64,000 nucleotides of DNA from NCBI RefSeq assembly GCF_004342725.1, contig NZ_SMCP01000001.1, positions 62,001 through 126,000 on the forward strand, given 5' to 3'. Made by a program: the position numbers and the translations under genes. Below, one piece after another: positions 50,178 to 58,657 of this stretch (position 1 is its first letter; each line of letters begins with the position of its first letter). The DNA is from Testudinibacter aquarius (GTDB lineage: Bacteria; Pseudomonadota; Gammaproteobacteria; Enterobacterales; Pasteurellaceae). The notes under the pieces were generated by a model. That model had not been told where the DNA came from, did no database searches, and saw only the letters and a program-made list of their open reading frames with translations.

Positions 50178-50450
50178 ATGATTATTCAACAACAATTTAA
50201 TGTTTATGGCGTTGTACAAGGTGTCGGCTTTCGTTATTTTACTTGGCGTAAAGCCACAGAATTAGGCGTAAACGGCACGGTACGCAATCTGTCCGACGGC
50301 AGTGTTCTGGTGATTGCGAGCGGCGATGAAAACCAAGTGACCGCACTTTATGATTGGTTGCAGCAAGGGCCACGCTCGGCACAGGTTGAAAAAGTGTTGG
50401 TCGAAGCCTATCAAGGCGACAAACGGTTCGATAGCTTTGCCATCAGCTGA
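50178..50450 (+). CDS. yccX: Acylphosphatase
   Basis: A 90-residue acylphosphatase (hydrolyses carboxyl-phosphate bonds). The conserved loop GVVQGVGFRYFTWRKATELGVNGTVRNLSDGSVLVIASG in outline contains the substrate Arg (near residue 20) and catalytic Asn (near residue 38). Short, complete and of normal length. It is on the plus strand, head to head with yccT, and its end overlaps by 8 bases the last gene of the SitABCD-type operon. Confidence 0.95.
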   Translation: MIIQQQFNVYGVVQGVGFRYFTWRKATELGVNGTVRNLSDGSVLVIASGDENQVTALYDWLQQGPRSAQVEKVLVEAYQGDKRFDSFAIS

Positions 50451-51318
50451 TAGACTGTTTGAAATCAGTAGTCTCCAAGCTGATTTTTTGCCGTCGATTG
50501 CGCCATGCCCCAAGCAGCAACGCTAGGATGAAGCAGCCGGATTGCATTAGCACAATGGTTGGACCGGTGGCTGAATCCAGATGGTAGCTGAGGATCACCC
50601 CGAACAAAGTGGAGAAAATCGACACGCCGATCGCAATCCACAGCATGGTTTGAAAACGTTTGCTCAAACAAAATGCGGTGATCCCCGGCGCAATCAACAG
50701 TGCCACCACCAAAATCACCCCGACCACCTGCATTGCGCTGATGATGGTCAGCGCCAGTAGAATCAGCAGCAGATAATGCAAGGTTCTGACTGAAATTCCC
50801 ACCACTTTTGCCTGTATCGGGTCAAAACAATACAGCAAAAAATCTTTGCGCTTGAAAAACACGATACAAAAACTGATCAGCGAAATCCATAATGTGGTAC
50901 GGAACTCCTGCGCCGTCACGCCCAACAGATTACCAAATAAAATATGGGTCAAGTGTTGATCGGTTTCTACTTTCACAAATAAGATCAAGCCGAAAGCAAA
51001 CATGCCGGAAAAGACGATTCCCATTACGGTATCTTCTTTTAAGCGACTGTTTTCTTTCAGATACCCGGTTGATAAAGCACAGAAAATACCCGCCACAAAT
51101 GCCCCAATGGCCAGCGGTAAGCCCAAAATATACGCCAAGACAATCCCCGGTAGTACCGCATGAGAAATCGCATCACCCATCAACGACCAACCTTTTAATA
51201 CCAAATAGCAGGAGAGTAAAGCACAAACAATCGATACCAAAAGTGCGGTGTACAACGCCTGCTGCATAAAAGCAAACGTAAACGGTTCATAAAACCAGTT
51301 AAAAATCGCTTCAAGCAT
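50443..51318 (-). CDS. Metal ABC transporter permease (SitD/YfeD type)
   Basis: A 291-residue membrane protein with about eight helices of the ABC-3 (zinc/manganese/iron) permease family. LKGWSLMGDAISHAVLPGIVLAYILGLPLAIGAFVAGIFCALSTGYLKENSRLKEDTVMGIVFSGMFAFG in outline is the family signature. VGVILVVALLIAPGITAFCL lies near residue 205. Together with the neighbour permease it forms a heterodimeric channel for Mn/Fe-type cations supplied by the SitA-like binding protein. It is the last gene in the operon and overlaps the previous gene by 8 bases. Confidence 0.92.
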   Translation of the reverse strand: MLEAIFNWFYEPFTFAFMQQALYTALLVSIVCALLSCYLVLKGWSLMGDAISHAVLPGIVLAYILGLPLAIGAFVAGIFCALSTGYLKENSRLKEDTVMGIVFSGMFAFGLILFVKVETDQHLTHILFGNLLGVTAQEFRTTLWISLISFCIVFFKRKDFLLYCFDPIQAKVVGISVRTLHYLLLILLALTIISAMQVVGVILVVALLIAPGITAFCLSKRFQTMLWIAIGVSIFSTLFGVILSYHLDSATGPTIVLMQSGCFILALLLGAWRNRRQKISLETTDFKQSIS

Positions 51319-52192
51319 GTGGCTTTCCTTGTGGCACTTTTTGACGACGCTGTTTCTGCTGCTGATATTTCTGCGTCAACAACCCATATTTTGGTGAAAA
51401 CAAGAATGCGGCTAAAAACAGCAGTGTTTGTAAAAACACAATCACACCGCCGGTTGCACCGTCGAGAAAATAACTTAAATATGCGCCGACTGCACTGGTG
51501 CTAATGCCTAAGGTGATGGCAATCACCACCAGTCGTCCGAAACGATCTGTGAGCAAATAGGCAGTTGCGCCCGGAGTAATCACCATCGCAATCACCAAAA
51601 TCGCCCCCACGGTTTGCAACGCTGCCACGACACAGGCGCTCAGCAAGGTAAAAAAGAGCACTTTTAAGCGAATCGGCGAAATACCAACCGATACCGCATG
51701 GCTTTCATCAAAAAACACTAACAATAGATCTTTCCAGAAAACCAGCAGGAACAGCACGCAAACCGCAATAATAATCCCGACTTGCAGCATATCTCTGTCA
51801 TCAATGCCCAGCACGTTGCCTAAAATAATCGATTGCACGTCCACTGATGTCGGATTCAGCGAAATAATAAACAGCCCAAGCGCAAAAAATGTCGTAAATA
51901 TAAAGCCGATGATCGCATCTTCGCGTAGTTTGGTGATTGACTTGACCCATAAAATCGCTAGTGCTGCCAGTAATCCGGAAATAAATGCCCCGATGGCATA
52001 CGGCAATGCCAACGCATAGGCAATCGCCACGCCGGGCACGACCGCATGCGACAGGGCATCGCCGATCAGCGACCAGCCTTTCAACATTAAATAGGCGGAT
52101 AAAAACGCACAAACCCCACCAACCAAGGCGCTGATCACTATCGCTTTGGTCATGTATTCGTAAGCAAAAGGTTCGAGTAACAGTTGCCACAT
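51311..52192 (-). CDS. Metal ABC transporter permease (SitC/YfeC type)
   Basis: A 293-residue ABC-3 permease, paralogous to the next gene (LKGWSLIGDALSHAVVPGVAIAYALALPYAIGAFISGLLAALAILWVKSITKLREDAIIGFIF in outline), with about eight helices and VGAILVIAMVITPGATAYLL (near residue 200). The final about 20 residues are basic and Gln-rich (KYQQQKQRRQKVPQGKPHA). It follows the ATPase gene after 3 bases and overlaps the second permease by 8 bases. Confidence 0.92.
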   Translation of the reverse strand: MWQLLLEPFAYEYMTKAIVISALVGGVCAFLSAYLMLKGWSLIGDALSHAVVPGVAIAYALALPYAIGAFISGLLAALAILWVKSITKLREDAIIGFIFTTFFALGLFIISLNPTSVDVQSIILGNVLGIDDRDMLQVGIIIAVCVLFLLVFWKDLLLVFFDESHAVSVGISPIRLKVLFFTLLSACVVAALQTVGAILVIAMVITPGATAYLLTDRFGRLVVIAITLGISTSAVGAYLSYFLDGATGGVIVFLQTLLFLAAFLFSPKYGLLTQKYQQQKQRRQKVPQGKPHA

Positions 52193-52195
52193 AGC

Positions 52196-53149
52196 TTAGT
52201 GTTCCGCTTTATCTTGAGTTGGTGTTTGATCTTGGATTTGTTTTTGGGATTGTAGTTGCGCTTGCGGTGCGGTCGGCGGCAATTCTGAGCCTTTTTCGCC
52301 ATAGAAAATCACCGGGCGTTCATCATCCGTCAACACCGTTAAAGTACGGTTGTCTTGGTCATCATGCAGCTCTTCTCCATCCAAAGTCAAATAGCGCAAT
52401 ACACCACCAAATGCCAATTTCAAATTCTTTTGCGTGAATGTGGTTTCAGTCGTACCGGCGGCAATCACAGTACGATTGATCATCACCACCTGATCGCAAA
52501 AGTGCGGTACACTGCCTAAATTATGGGTCGAAACCAAAATCAAATGCCCTTCACTACGCAGTTGCCCCAATAATGCCACAATCGCATTTTCGGTTTTGAC
52601 GTCTACCCCGGTAAAAGGTTCGTCAAGCAAAATAATACGACTCTCTTGCGCCAACGCCCGGGCCAGAAACACCCGTTTTTTCTGTCCGCCGGACAGTTCA
52701 CCGATTTGGCGATCTTTTAAGTGGGTGATATCCACCCGCGCCATCGCCTGTTCGACTTTTTGCTGGTCTTGCTGTGAGGCAATTCGCAAAAAATTCATAT
52801 AGCCATAACGCCCTGTCATCACCACATCATACACCGAGATCGGAAACTGCCAGTCCACCTCTTCCGCCTGTGGCACATAAGCCACCAGATTCTGCTTTAA
52901 GGCTTTCTTGACCGGCAATCCATGAAGGGTAATTGTACCTTGCAGCGGTTTCACCAATCCCATCAAACTTTTAAACAGGGTTGATTTACCGCTGCCATTC
53001 ACCCCGACCAAAGCACAAGTCGTGCCGCCATATAATGTGAAAGAGACATCGTAAAGTGCGGTATGTCCGTTGTTATAACGCACACCAACCTCCTTCACCT
53101 CTAACAACGGCGACAGTTCAGCATGACAGGTACTTTGCGGGGTTATCAT
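52196..53149 (-). CDS. Metal ABC transporter ATPase (SitB/YfeB type)
   Basis: A 317-residue ATPase of the metal ABC family: Walker [11 protein letters not shown] (near residue 48), Q-loop in [21 protein letters not shown], signature [15 protein letters not shown] (near residue 154), Walker [12 protein letters not shown]. An extra C-terminal tail of about 60 residues (from about 255) follows the ATPase fold, ending in a Gln/Thr-rich stretch ([17 protein letters not shown]). The start directly follows the SitA-like stop (no gap), and the ATPase, both permeases and the binding protein form one operon. Confidence 0.92.
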   Translation of the reverse strand: MITPQSTCHAELSPLLEVKEVGVRYNNGHTALYDVSFTLYGGTTCALVGVNGSGKSTLFKSLMGLVKPLQGTITLHGLPVKKALKQNLVAYVPQAEEVDWQFPISVYDVVMTGRYGYMNFLRIASQQDQQKVEQAMARVDITHLKDRQIGELSGGQKKRVFLARALAQESRIILLDEPFTGVDVKTENAIVALLGQLRSEGHLILVSTHNLGSVPHFCDQVVMINRTVIAAGTTETTFTQKNLKLAFGGVLRYLTLDGEELHDDQDNRTLTVLTDDERPVIFYGEKGSELPPTAPQAQLQSQKQIQDQTPTQDKAEH

Positions 53150-54043
53150 TTATTCGAATCCTTTAACAATAGTTGAAACAGTGACTTGCAATAAATCCAG
53201 ATAAGTTGGTACAGCACCATCGGCTTGTGACAATGAATCAACATACAACACGCCACCGTATTTTGCACCGGTTTCTTTCGCTACCTGTTTACTTGGACGA
53301 TCCGACACCGTACTTTCGCTAAAAACAACCGGGATTTTATTGGCTCTCACTTGATCAATCACCGCTCTCACTTGCTGTGGCGAACCTTGTTGTTCAGCAT
53401 TGATCGGCCATAGATACAGTTCTTTAAAAGCATAATCCTTCGCCAAATAGCTGAACGCCCCTTCTGAGGTGACCAACCAGCGCTGTTCTACCGGAATTTG
53501 TGCAATTTTCTCTCGCAGCGGCGCATCTAAGGCTTTGATTTTTTGAGCATAAGCGGCGGCATTTCGATTATACACCTCAGTATTTTTCGGATCATATTTT
53601 ACCAATGCTTTGCGAACATTTTCCACATACAGCAACGCATTGTTCGGCGACATCCAAGCGTGCGGATTCGGTGCGCCCTGATAAGCCCCTTCGCTGATCG
53701 CAATCGGTTCAATCCCTTCCGTCACCAATACCGCTGGTTTGTCCTGCATATTTTCAAAAAAGCGCTCAAACCAACGCTCCAGATTCATGCCGTTCCATAG
53801 CAGTAAATCGGCCTCTTGTGCTTTAATCACATCTTTCGGTGTCACTTGATAATCATGAATTTCGGCTCCGGGTTTGGTCACCGACTCCACTATCGCCGCA
53901 TCACCGGCAACATTTTGTGCAATATCCTGAATCACGGTAAAGGTGGTCAGCACTTTAAACGGTTTTTCAGCCGCCACAGCGGAAAAGCTTATCATCCCGC
54001 CGAACACTAGCGCGGAAACTACACTTTTTAATGCTATTTTCAT
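53150..54043 (-). CDS. Metal-binding periplasmic protein (SitA/YfeA type)
   Basis: A 297-residue cluster-A-I (ZnuA/SitA/PsaA) binding protein with a 25-residue signal peptide (AVAA-EKPF). Metal ligands of the family are present: His in KPGAEIHDYQVTPKDV (near residue 69), His in GAPNPHAWMSPNNAL (near residue 135), Glu in FSESTVSDRPSKQ (near residue 246) and Asp in GGVLYVDSLSQADGAVP. The single histidines and the lack of a His-rich loop favour Mn/Fe over zinc. The ATG at 54043 has GGGAGA upstream. The four-gene order A-B-C-D is that of SitABCD/YfeABCD. Confidence 0.92.
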   Translation of the reverse strand: MKIALKSVVSALVFGGMISFSAVAAEKPFKVLTTFTVIQDIAQNVAGDAAIVESVTKPGAEIHDYQVTPKDVIKAQEADLLLWNGMNLERWFERFFENMQDKPAVLVTEGIEPIAISEGAYQGAPNPHAWMSPNNALLYVENVRKALVKYDPKNTEVYNRNAAAYAQKIKALDAPLREKIAQIPVEQRWLVTSEGAFSYLAKDYAFKELYLWPINAEQQGSPQQVRAVIDQVRANKIPVVFSESTVSDRPSKQVAKETGAKYGGVLYVDSLSQADGAVPTYLDLLQVTVSTIVKGFE

Positions 54044-54112
54044 TTTATTTCTCCCTGTTTGATAAACGTTTTTAGGCAAACTATTTTGCCTGCCCTAAAC
54101 TATATCAACTTT

Positions 54113-54131
54113 ACTTATGAGAATCATTTGC
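54113..54131 (-). promoter_or_regulatory. Candidate Fur box upstream of the metal ABC operon
   Basis: ACTTATGAGAATCATTTGC matches the 19-bp Fur consensus (GATAATGATAATCATTATC) at 13 positions, with the central ATGAnAATCATT intact. It lies 70 bases before the SitA-like start. Iron-responsive control of sit-type genes is known in relatives; here it is inferred. Confidence 0.6.
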
Positions 54132-54165
54132 ATTTAAGATATTTACACAATTTTGTCGGATAACA

Positions 54166-54492
54166 CTACAAACATTTTGCCGGCTTCGGCAACCCTGCTA
54201 ACTTAGTTGCTTGTTTTGCCGGCCCGTCGGGAAACAAGCGCTGCAAATAGCGACTGTTGCCTTTGTCTGCTCCCAGTTTATCTGCCATTGCCTTGACCAA
54301 CATGCGGATCGCTGGCGAAGTTTTATACTCTTGGTAAAATGCGCGCACAAAATGAATCACTTCCCAGTGTGCCTCACTCAGCTCGATTTGCTCCTTTTGC
54401 GCCAGCCATTCTGCAACCATGGGACTCCACTGTGCACTGTCAAGCAAATAGCCGTCTTTATCCCGTTTAATCTGTTCGTCGTAAATATCCAT
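54166..54492 (-). CDS. tusE: Sulfur-relay protein TusE
   Basis: A 108-residue DsrC/TusE family protein that receives sulfur from TusBCD and passes it to MnmA for 2-thiouridine formation in t[63 protein letters not shown] in outline and the C-terminal active Cys (PKPAKCL) are present; the penultimate-Cys ending is the family's hallmark. It is near yccA and yccX, the enteric order yccX-tusE-yccA, but split from yccX here by the sit-type operon. Confidence 0.94.
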   Translation of the reverse strand: MDIYDEQIKRDKDGYLLDSAQWSPMVAEWLAQKEQIELSEAHWEVIHFVRAFYQEYKTSPAIRMLVKAMADKLGADKGNSRYLQRLFPDGPAKQATKLAGLPKPAKCL

Positions 54493-54572
54493 TCATTTTC
54501 TCCGGATACAATTATGCCCCTATTCAGGGGCATAAGAAACAAATCAATCTAATTGTCTAGATCTTTGAAAAC

Positions 54573-54803
54573 AGGCGGATATATCATCCGCCTTAGATTG
54601 CTGACAAAGGTTAAAATACACGATTAATATTGTAAAAGTGGGGGCGGATTATATATCCGCCCGAACCGCACTTTACATTTTTCCTTTATTAATTAAGTAT
54701 TTATGCTGCACTTCGCAAACGGGCGGATGCAATCCGCCCCTACTTTGCCGCATCAAATATCTTTGTCAATAATCTGTGGCGGATTATATATCCGCCTCAT
54801 TTT
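54573..54803. repeat. Cluster of palindromic intergenic repeats between tusE and yccA
   Basis: The 323-base gap between yccA and tusE holds four related palindromes with GGCGGAT/ATCCGCC arms: 54573-54593, 54642-54662, 54721-54740 and 54778-54796. The two central ones flank a 58-base core (54663-54720) that contains an uptake signal and recurs, inverted, at 61516-61573. Outside them, the phrase AGATT(A/G)(T/C)TGACAAAG occurs on both sides in opposite directions. No coding sequence. The rest of the gap is AT-rich with no further feature seen. Confidence 0.85.
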
Positions 54804-54815
54804 TTAAATTAATGA

Positions 54816-55478
54816 TTAATCACGCGAAGCGCCAATCAAACTCAGCAGGCTGATAAACAAGTTATACAACGAGACATAAATGCCGATGGTGGCGCGGATA
54901 TAGTTGGTTTCGCCGCCGTGTACGATATTGCTGGTTTCATACAAAATCGCTCCGGTTGAAAACACCACGAATAAGGCACTGATGGCTAAATGCAATCCTG
55001 GAATTTGCAGGAAGATATTGGCGATGACACCGACAACCAGCACGATAAACAGCGCAAACATCATGCCGCTCAGGAATGACATGTCTTTTTTAGTGGTCAA
55101 CACATAAGCCGAACAGGCAAAGAACACCGCTGCAGTGCCGCCTAATGCCAGCACAACCACGTCGCCCATCCCTGCACCAACATACATATTTAGGATCGGT
55201 CCGATGGTATAACCTAAAAAGCCGGTGAAGGCGAAAGCAGAAAGAATACCCAGTGGGCTATCCGCCAATTTATGGGTCAAAAACAGCAAACCGTAAAAGC
55301 CGACCAGTAACACAATCAACCCCGGATACGGCAAGTTCATTGCCATGGAAATATAAGCCACCACCGCAGAAAAAGTAACGGTGAGCGCTAATAAAAAGTA
55401 GGTGTTGCGTAATACTTTATTGGTTGCCAATACCGATTGTTCGGAACGACGTACATCGGTCACAAGACGTTGTTGCAT
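54816..55478 (-). CDS. yccA: Bax-inhibitor-1-family membrane protein YccA
   Basis: A 220-residue seven-helix protein of the BI-1/YccA family, which in E. coli modulates the FtsH protease and protects a jammed Sec translocon. [80 protein letters not shown] in outline and the C-terminal hydrophobic pair around [46 protein letters not shown] in outline match closely. An AAGGGAGAAACGC site precedes the ATG. Confidence 0.95.
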   Translation of the reverse strand: MQQRLVTDVRRSEQSVLATNKVLRNTYFLLALTVTFSAVVAYISMAMNLPYPGLIVLLVGFYGLLFLTHKLADSPLGILSAFAFTGFLGYTIGPILNMYVGAGMGDVVVLALGGTAAVFFACSAYVLTTKKDMSFLSGMMFALFIVLVVGVIANIFLQIPGLHLAISALFVVFSTGAILYETSNIVHGGETNYIRATIGIYVSLYNLFISLLSLIGASRD

Positions 55479-55576
55479 TGCGTTTCTCCCTTAAGAATAC
55501 AGAGCAAAATAGTGGTAAATAAATTGTTAAAACACCCTAACCATAAGGGCTATAGCAAAAAAAGTCAAATCTAAAT

Positions 55577-56320
55577 TCAGTTGTTTTCCTCAAACCAAAT
55601 CAAGCTTGCCATCCGTCCGGTCACACCGTCGCGCCGATAGGAAAAAAACCGCTCTTTTTGGCTGAACGTACAACATTCACCACCATAAATAAGGTGAATT
55701 CCGCATTTTTTCAAGCGCTGACGTGCCAATAGATACAGATCGGCAAAATATTTGTCAGGCATCGTCAAATCCGCTTCGAATGCCAATGCCGCTTGTGGAT
55801 CGTGCTGGATAAATGCCGACCGCACCTCGCCACCGACTCGAAATGCCGATTGACTGATCGCCGGTGCCAGCCACACCACGATTTGCGACGGCTTGGCATG
55901 AAACTGTGCCACGGTGTTTTCTAAAATGCCATCACACAAGCCGCGCCAACCGGCATGTGCTGCAGCCACTTCGTTGCCGTCTTCTGTCGCAAACAACACC
56001 GGCAAACAATCGGCTGTCATCACAAGGCAAACCTGCCCCGTTTGATCGGTATATACCGCATCAGCCTCAAGTGCGGTTGCCGTGGTCGGTAAACGTAATA
56101 CGGTGGTGCTGTGGGTTTGATTTAAATACAACGGCAGTTGCGGCAGTTGTGCTTTTTCAAGCAACAAAGTGCGGTTTGCTGCGACCGCACTTGGATTGTC
56201 ACCGACATGTGCGCCCAAATTGAAACTGGCATAGGGCGCAACACTCACACCTCCGCTACGTAAGGTAGAGAGTGCGTGAACATTATTCGCTAACTTCCAG
56301 TTGGGTTTAAGAAATTCCAT
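55577..56320 (-). CDS. pgeF: Multicopper/purine-nucleoside phosphorylase-like protein PgeF (YfiH)
   Basis: A 247-residue protein of the YfiH/DUF152 (laccase-domain) family, now linked to peptidoglycan quality control and purine nucleoside phosphorolysis. GAHVGDNPSAVAANR (near residue 30), YLNQTHSTTVL (near residue 62), VMTADCLPVLFA (near residue 101) and VAAAHAGWRGLCDGIL (near residue 118) carry the conserved His/Cys metal site. Its ATG overlaps the rluD stop by one base (TAATG), so translation is coupled to rluD. Confidence 0.93.
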   Translation of the reverse strand: MEFLKPNWKLANNVHALSTLRSGGVSVAPYASFNLGAHVGDNPSAVAANRTLLLEKAQLPQLPLYLNQTHSTTVLRLPTTATALEADAVYTDQTGQVCLVMTADCLPVLFATEDGNEVAAAHAGWRGLCDGILENTVAQFHAKPSQIVVWLAPAISQSAFRVGGEVRSAFIQHDPQAALAFEADLTMPDKYFADLYLLARQRLKKCGIHLIYGGECCTFSQKERFFSYRRDGVTGRMASLIWFEENN

Positions 56321-57297
56321 TAATAATCCAGTTCGTCTTTGTGCAGTTCATAATCCTGTTTCAGCGCATCCACCAGCTCCACAAAATCCTCCGGTAACGG
56401 GGCGTGCCATTCCATCACCTCACCGCTAATCGGGTGTTCTAAACGTAACATCACTGCATGCAGCGCTTGACGCTGAAAATGACGCAATACCGTTAAAAAT
56501 TCCTCGCTCGCCCCTTTTGGCGGACGCGGGCGCCCCCCGTACACCTGATCACCCAACAACGGATGGGCAATATGCGCCATATGCACCCGAATCTGATGGG
56601 TGCGCCCGGTTTCCAAGCGTAACCGCAGACGGGTGTAATTACGGAAACGTTCCATTATCCGATAATGGGTCACCGCCGGTTTGCCCATCGGGTGCACCGC
56701 CATATGGGTGCGTTTGGTCGGATGGCGTGACATCGGCTGATTAATCGTACCGCCCTTGGTCATAATGCCGTATGCCACCGCCTCATATTCGCGGGTAATC
56801 CGACGTTTTTGCAACGCATACACCAAACGGGTTTGCGCCGGAATGGTTTTCGCCACCACCATCAAGCCGGTGGTATCTTTGTCCAATCGGTGCACAATGC
56901 CGGCACGCGGCACTTCTGCAATTTGCGGATAATGATGCAACAGCGCATTCAACACCGTGCCATCCGGATTGCCAGCCCCCGGATGTACCACAAAATCTTT
57001 CGGCTTGTTGATCACCAAAATATCATCGTCTTCATACACAATATTGAGCGCAATCGGTTGGGCAACGAAACGGTTTTCCTCTTCGATTTCCACTTCAATC
57101 AAAATCACTTCATCGCCATATACTTTTTCACGCGGTTTGTTCACTACCGCACCGTTCACCTGCACCAAATCCTGCTCAATCCACGTTTTAATCCGTGAAC
57201 GAGAATAGTCGGGAAAGCATTCCGCCAAGGCTTGATCCAAACGCTGACCGAGTTGATGTAACTGAATTTGTGCCGTTAATTGTAATTGTTTCGTCAT
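56320..57297 (-). CDS. rluD: 23S rRNA pseudouridine(1911/1915/1917) synthase
   Basis: RluD makes three pseudouridines in helix 69 of 23S rRNA. The 325-residue product has an N-terminal S4 domain (GQRLDQALAECFPDYSRSRIKTWIEQDLVQVNG in outline, residues 14-47) and the catalytic RluA-type motif GIVHRLDKDTTGLMVVAKT with Asp near residue 138. GRTHQIRVHMAHIAHPLLGDQVYGG also follows. The ATG at 57297 gives the usual length (E. coli 326); the upstream in-frame extension is not supported. It is divergent from bamD, the conserved arrangement. Confidence 0.97.
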   Translation of the reverse strand: MTKQLQLTAQIQLHQLGQRLDQALAECFPDYSRSRIKTWIEQDLVQVNGAVVNKPREKVYGDEVILIEVEIEEENRFVAQPIALNIVYEDDDILVINKPKDFVVHPGAGNPDGTVLNALLHHYPQIAEVPRAGIVHRLDKDTTGLMVVAKTIPAQTRLVYALQKRRITREYEAVAYGIMTKGGTINQPMSRHPTKRTHMAVHPMGKPAVTHYRIMERFRNYTRLRLRLETGRTHQIRVHMAHIAHPLLGDQVYGGRPRPPKGASEEFLTVLRHFQRQALHAVMLRLEHPISGEVMEWHAPLPEDFVELVDALKQDYELHKDELDY

Positions 57298-57480
57298 AAA
57301 TAAAAATAAAATCCACTGAATTCTAGTTTGCTTATTTGCCAAGGATGGTTAAAATACAAGGCGTAACAAGATAATAACGTTCATTGTAACTGAAGTTTAC
57401 CGTGAAGTAACCAAACATTCGTTGACGCGTGTTGCCAGCCGACCGCACTTTTTGCAAAAACCTCTTTAGGATTGTTATTT

Positions 57481-58290
57481 ATGTATAAATTAAAATCGCT
57501 TGCCTTACTGTTGCTGACCGCCTTAAGCGTTGCCGCCTGCTCCTCCGATAAAAAAGAAGTCGAAACTGCGTCGGTGGAAGAACTTTATAGCAAAGCCAAT
57601 ACGTATCTTTTAGATGAAAACTATGCAGAAGCCATTCGTTATCTGGATGCCGTAGACAGCCGTTATCCGTTTGGCGCCTATGCCGAACAAGCACAATTGG
57701 GATTAATTTACGCCAACTATAAAGATTCTGAATACACCTTGGCACTGGCAAACGCCGAACGTTTTTTGCGCTTGCACAGCAACAGCCAACATTTAGATTT
57801 CGTGTTGTATCTGGCAGGATTGATCAATACTGAGTTGGGCGATCACTTCTTACAAAAGGCATTTGGCACCGACCGTGCCTCGCGTGATCCGCTAACCTTA
57901 ACCAATGCGCTGCACAACTTTGAAACGTTGCAACAACATTTCCCGAACAGCCAATATGCTGCCGATTCCGCCGTACGCGCCAACTATCTACGTAATGCAC
58001 TGGCTCGCCACGAACAACAAGTGGCCGAATTTTATTTCAAACGGCATGCTTATGTTGCCACAGTAAACCGTGTACTAGGCTTGTTGGATACCTATCCTGA
58101 TACACAAGCGACCCATGAGGCGCTGCCATTATTGAAAAAATCCTATCAGGCGATGAAACTCAACGAACCTGCTGCTAAAATCGCCGAATTAATCAAACAA
58201 GGCGAAAACAAAACCTTCGCTGAAATCCCGGTTCCTGAAGGTGATGTGAATTTAGTCGTTCCCAATGTGCTGTCACCAACCGCCCAGTAA
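57481..58290 (+). CDS. bamD: Outer-membrane assembly lipoprotein BamD
   Basis: BamD (ComL) is the essential lipoprotein of the BAM complex. Signal peptide and lipobox VAAC (Cys20), then five TPR repeats starting VEELYSKANTYLLDENYAEAIRYLDAVDSRYPFGAYAEQAQLGLIYANYKDSEYTLALANAERFLRLHSNSQHLDFVLYLAGL in outline. The DRASRDP segment (near residue 140) and YFKRHAYVATVNRVLGLLDTYPDTQATHEALPLL are BamD hallmarks. The 269-residue length is close to that of Haemophilus. AGGATTGTT precedes the ATG at 57481. Confidence 0.96.
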   Translation: MYKLKSLALLLLTALSVAACSSDKKEVETASVEELYSKANTYLLDENYAEAIRYLDAVDSRYPFGAYAEQAQLGLIYANYKDSEYTLALANAERFLRLHSNSQHLDFVLYLAGLINTELGDHFLQKAFGTDRASRDPLTLTNALHNFETLQQHFPNSQYAADSAVRANYLRNALARHEQQVAEFYFKRHAYVATVNRVLGLLDTYPDTQATHEALPLLKKSYQAMKLNEPAAKIAELIKQGENKTFAEIPVPEGDVNLVVPNVLSPTAQ

Positions 58291-58304
58291 CCGCTCGATT
58301 TAAT

Positions 58305-58346
58305 AAAAAAACACCTTAACGTTATTCGATGTTAAGGTGTTTTTTA
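58305..58346 (+). terminator. Rho-independent terminator after bamD
   Basis: AAAAAACACCTTAAC and GTTAAGGTGTTTTTT pair perfectly over 15 bases with a 10-base loop, 15-20 bases after the bamD stop. It is symmetric, so could work for both strands. The 150 bases between it and the FNR site hold nothing recognisable. Confidence 0.88.
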
Positions 58347-58497
58347 TTGTAGCTCAATCATGCTTTTCGTTCTATTTTCATTGTTCCTGCCAATCACTAC
58401 CTACATGTTCCCGGATAATTAATGCCTCTTTTCTGCACTTTTTTATACACATTTTGATCTCAAGTCGATTTTGAGTGTTTATTGTGAAAAGCAAAAC

Positions 58498-58511
58498 ACG
58501 ATCTAAATCAA
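58498..58511 (+). promoter_or_regulatory. Candidate FNR box upstream of hcp
   Basis: ACGAT-CTAA-ATCAA matches TTGAT-N4-ATCAA at 8 of 10 defining bases, with the ATCAA half perfect. It lies about 150 bases before the hcp start. FNR activation of hcp under anaerobiosis is known in enteric bacteria; here it is inferred. Confidence 0.5.
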
Positions 58512-58657
58512 GAAAACCTTAAATAAGCATCACAAATACTTCTTTTATAAATAAGATCCTTTTATGATACGTCTGTTAAAACGAATTAACAGCTATTTTA
58601 CTTATTACTCAACTCACTCGATACGATCAACACAATCTATAAAAAGGAATTTGAATT

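Noticed and set aside
54573-54803. CRISPR-like array
   Set aside because: Repeats are few, palindromic and in both directions with unequal spacing, and no cas genes occur.
58520-58560. NsrR site upstream of hcp
   Set aside because: AAGCAT...ATACTT is suggestive, but arm length and spacing do not fit the known NsrR pattern.
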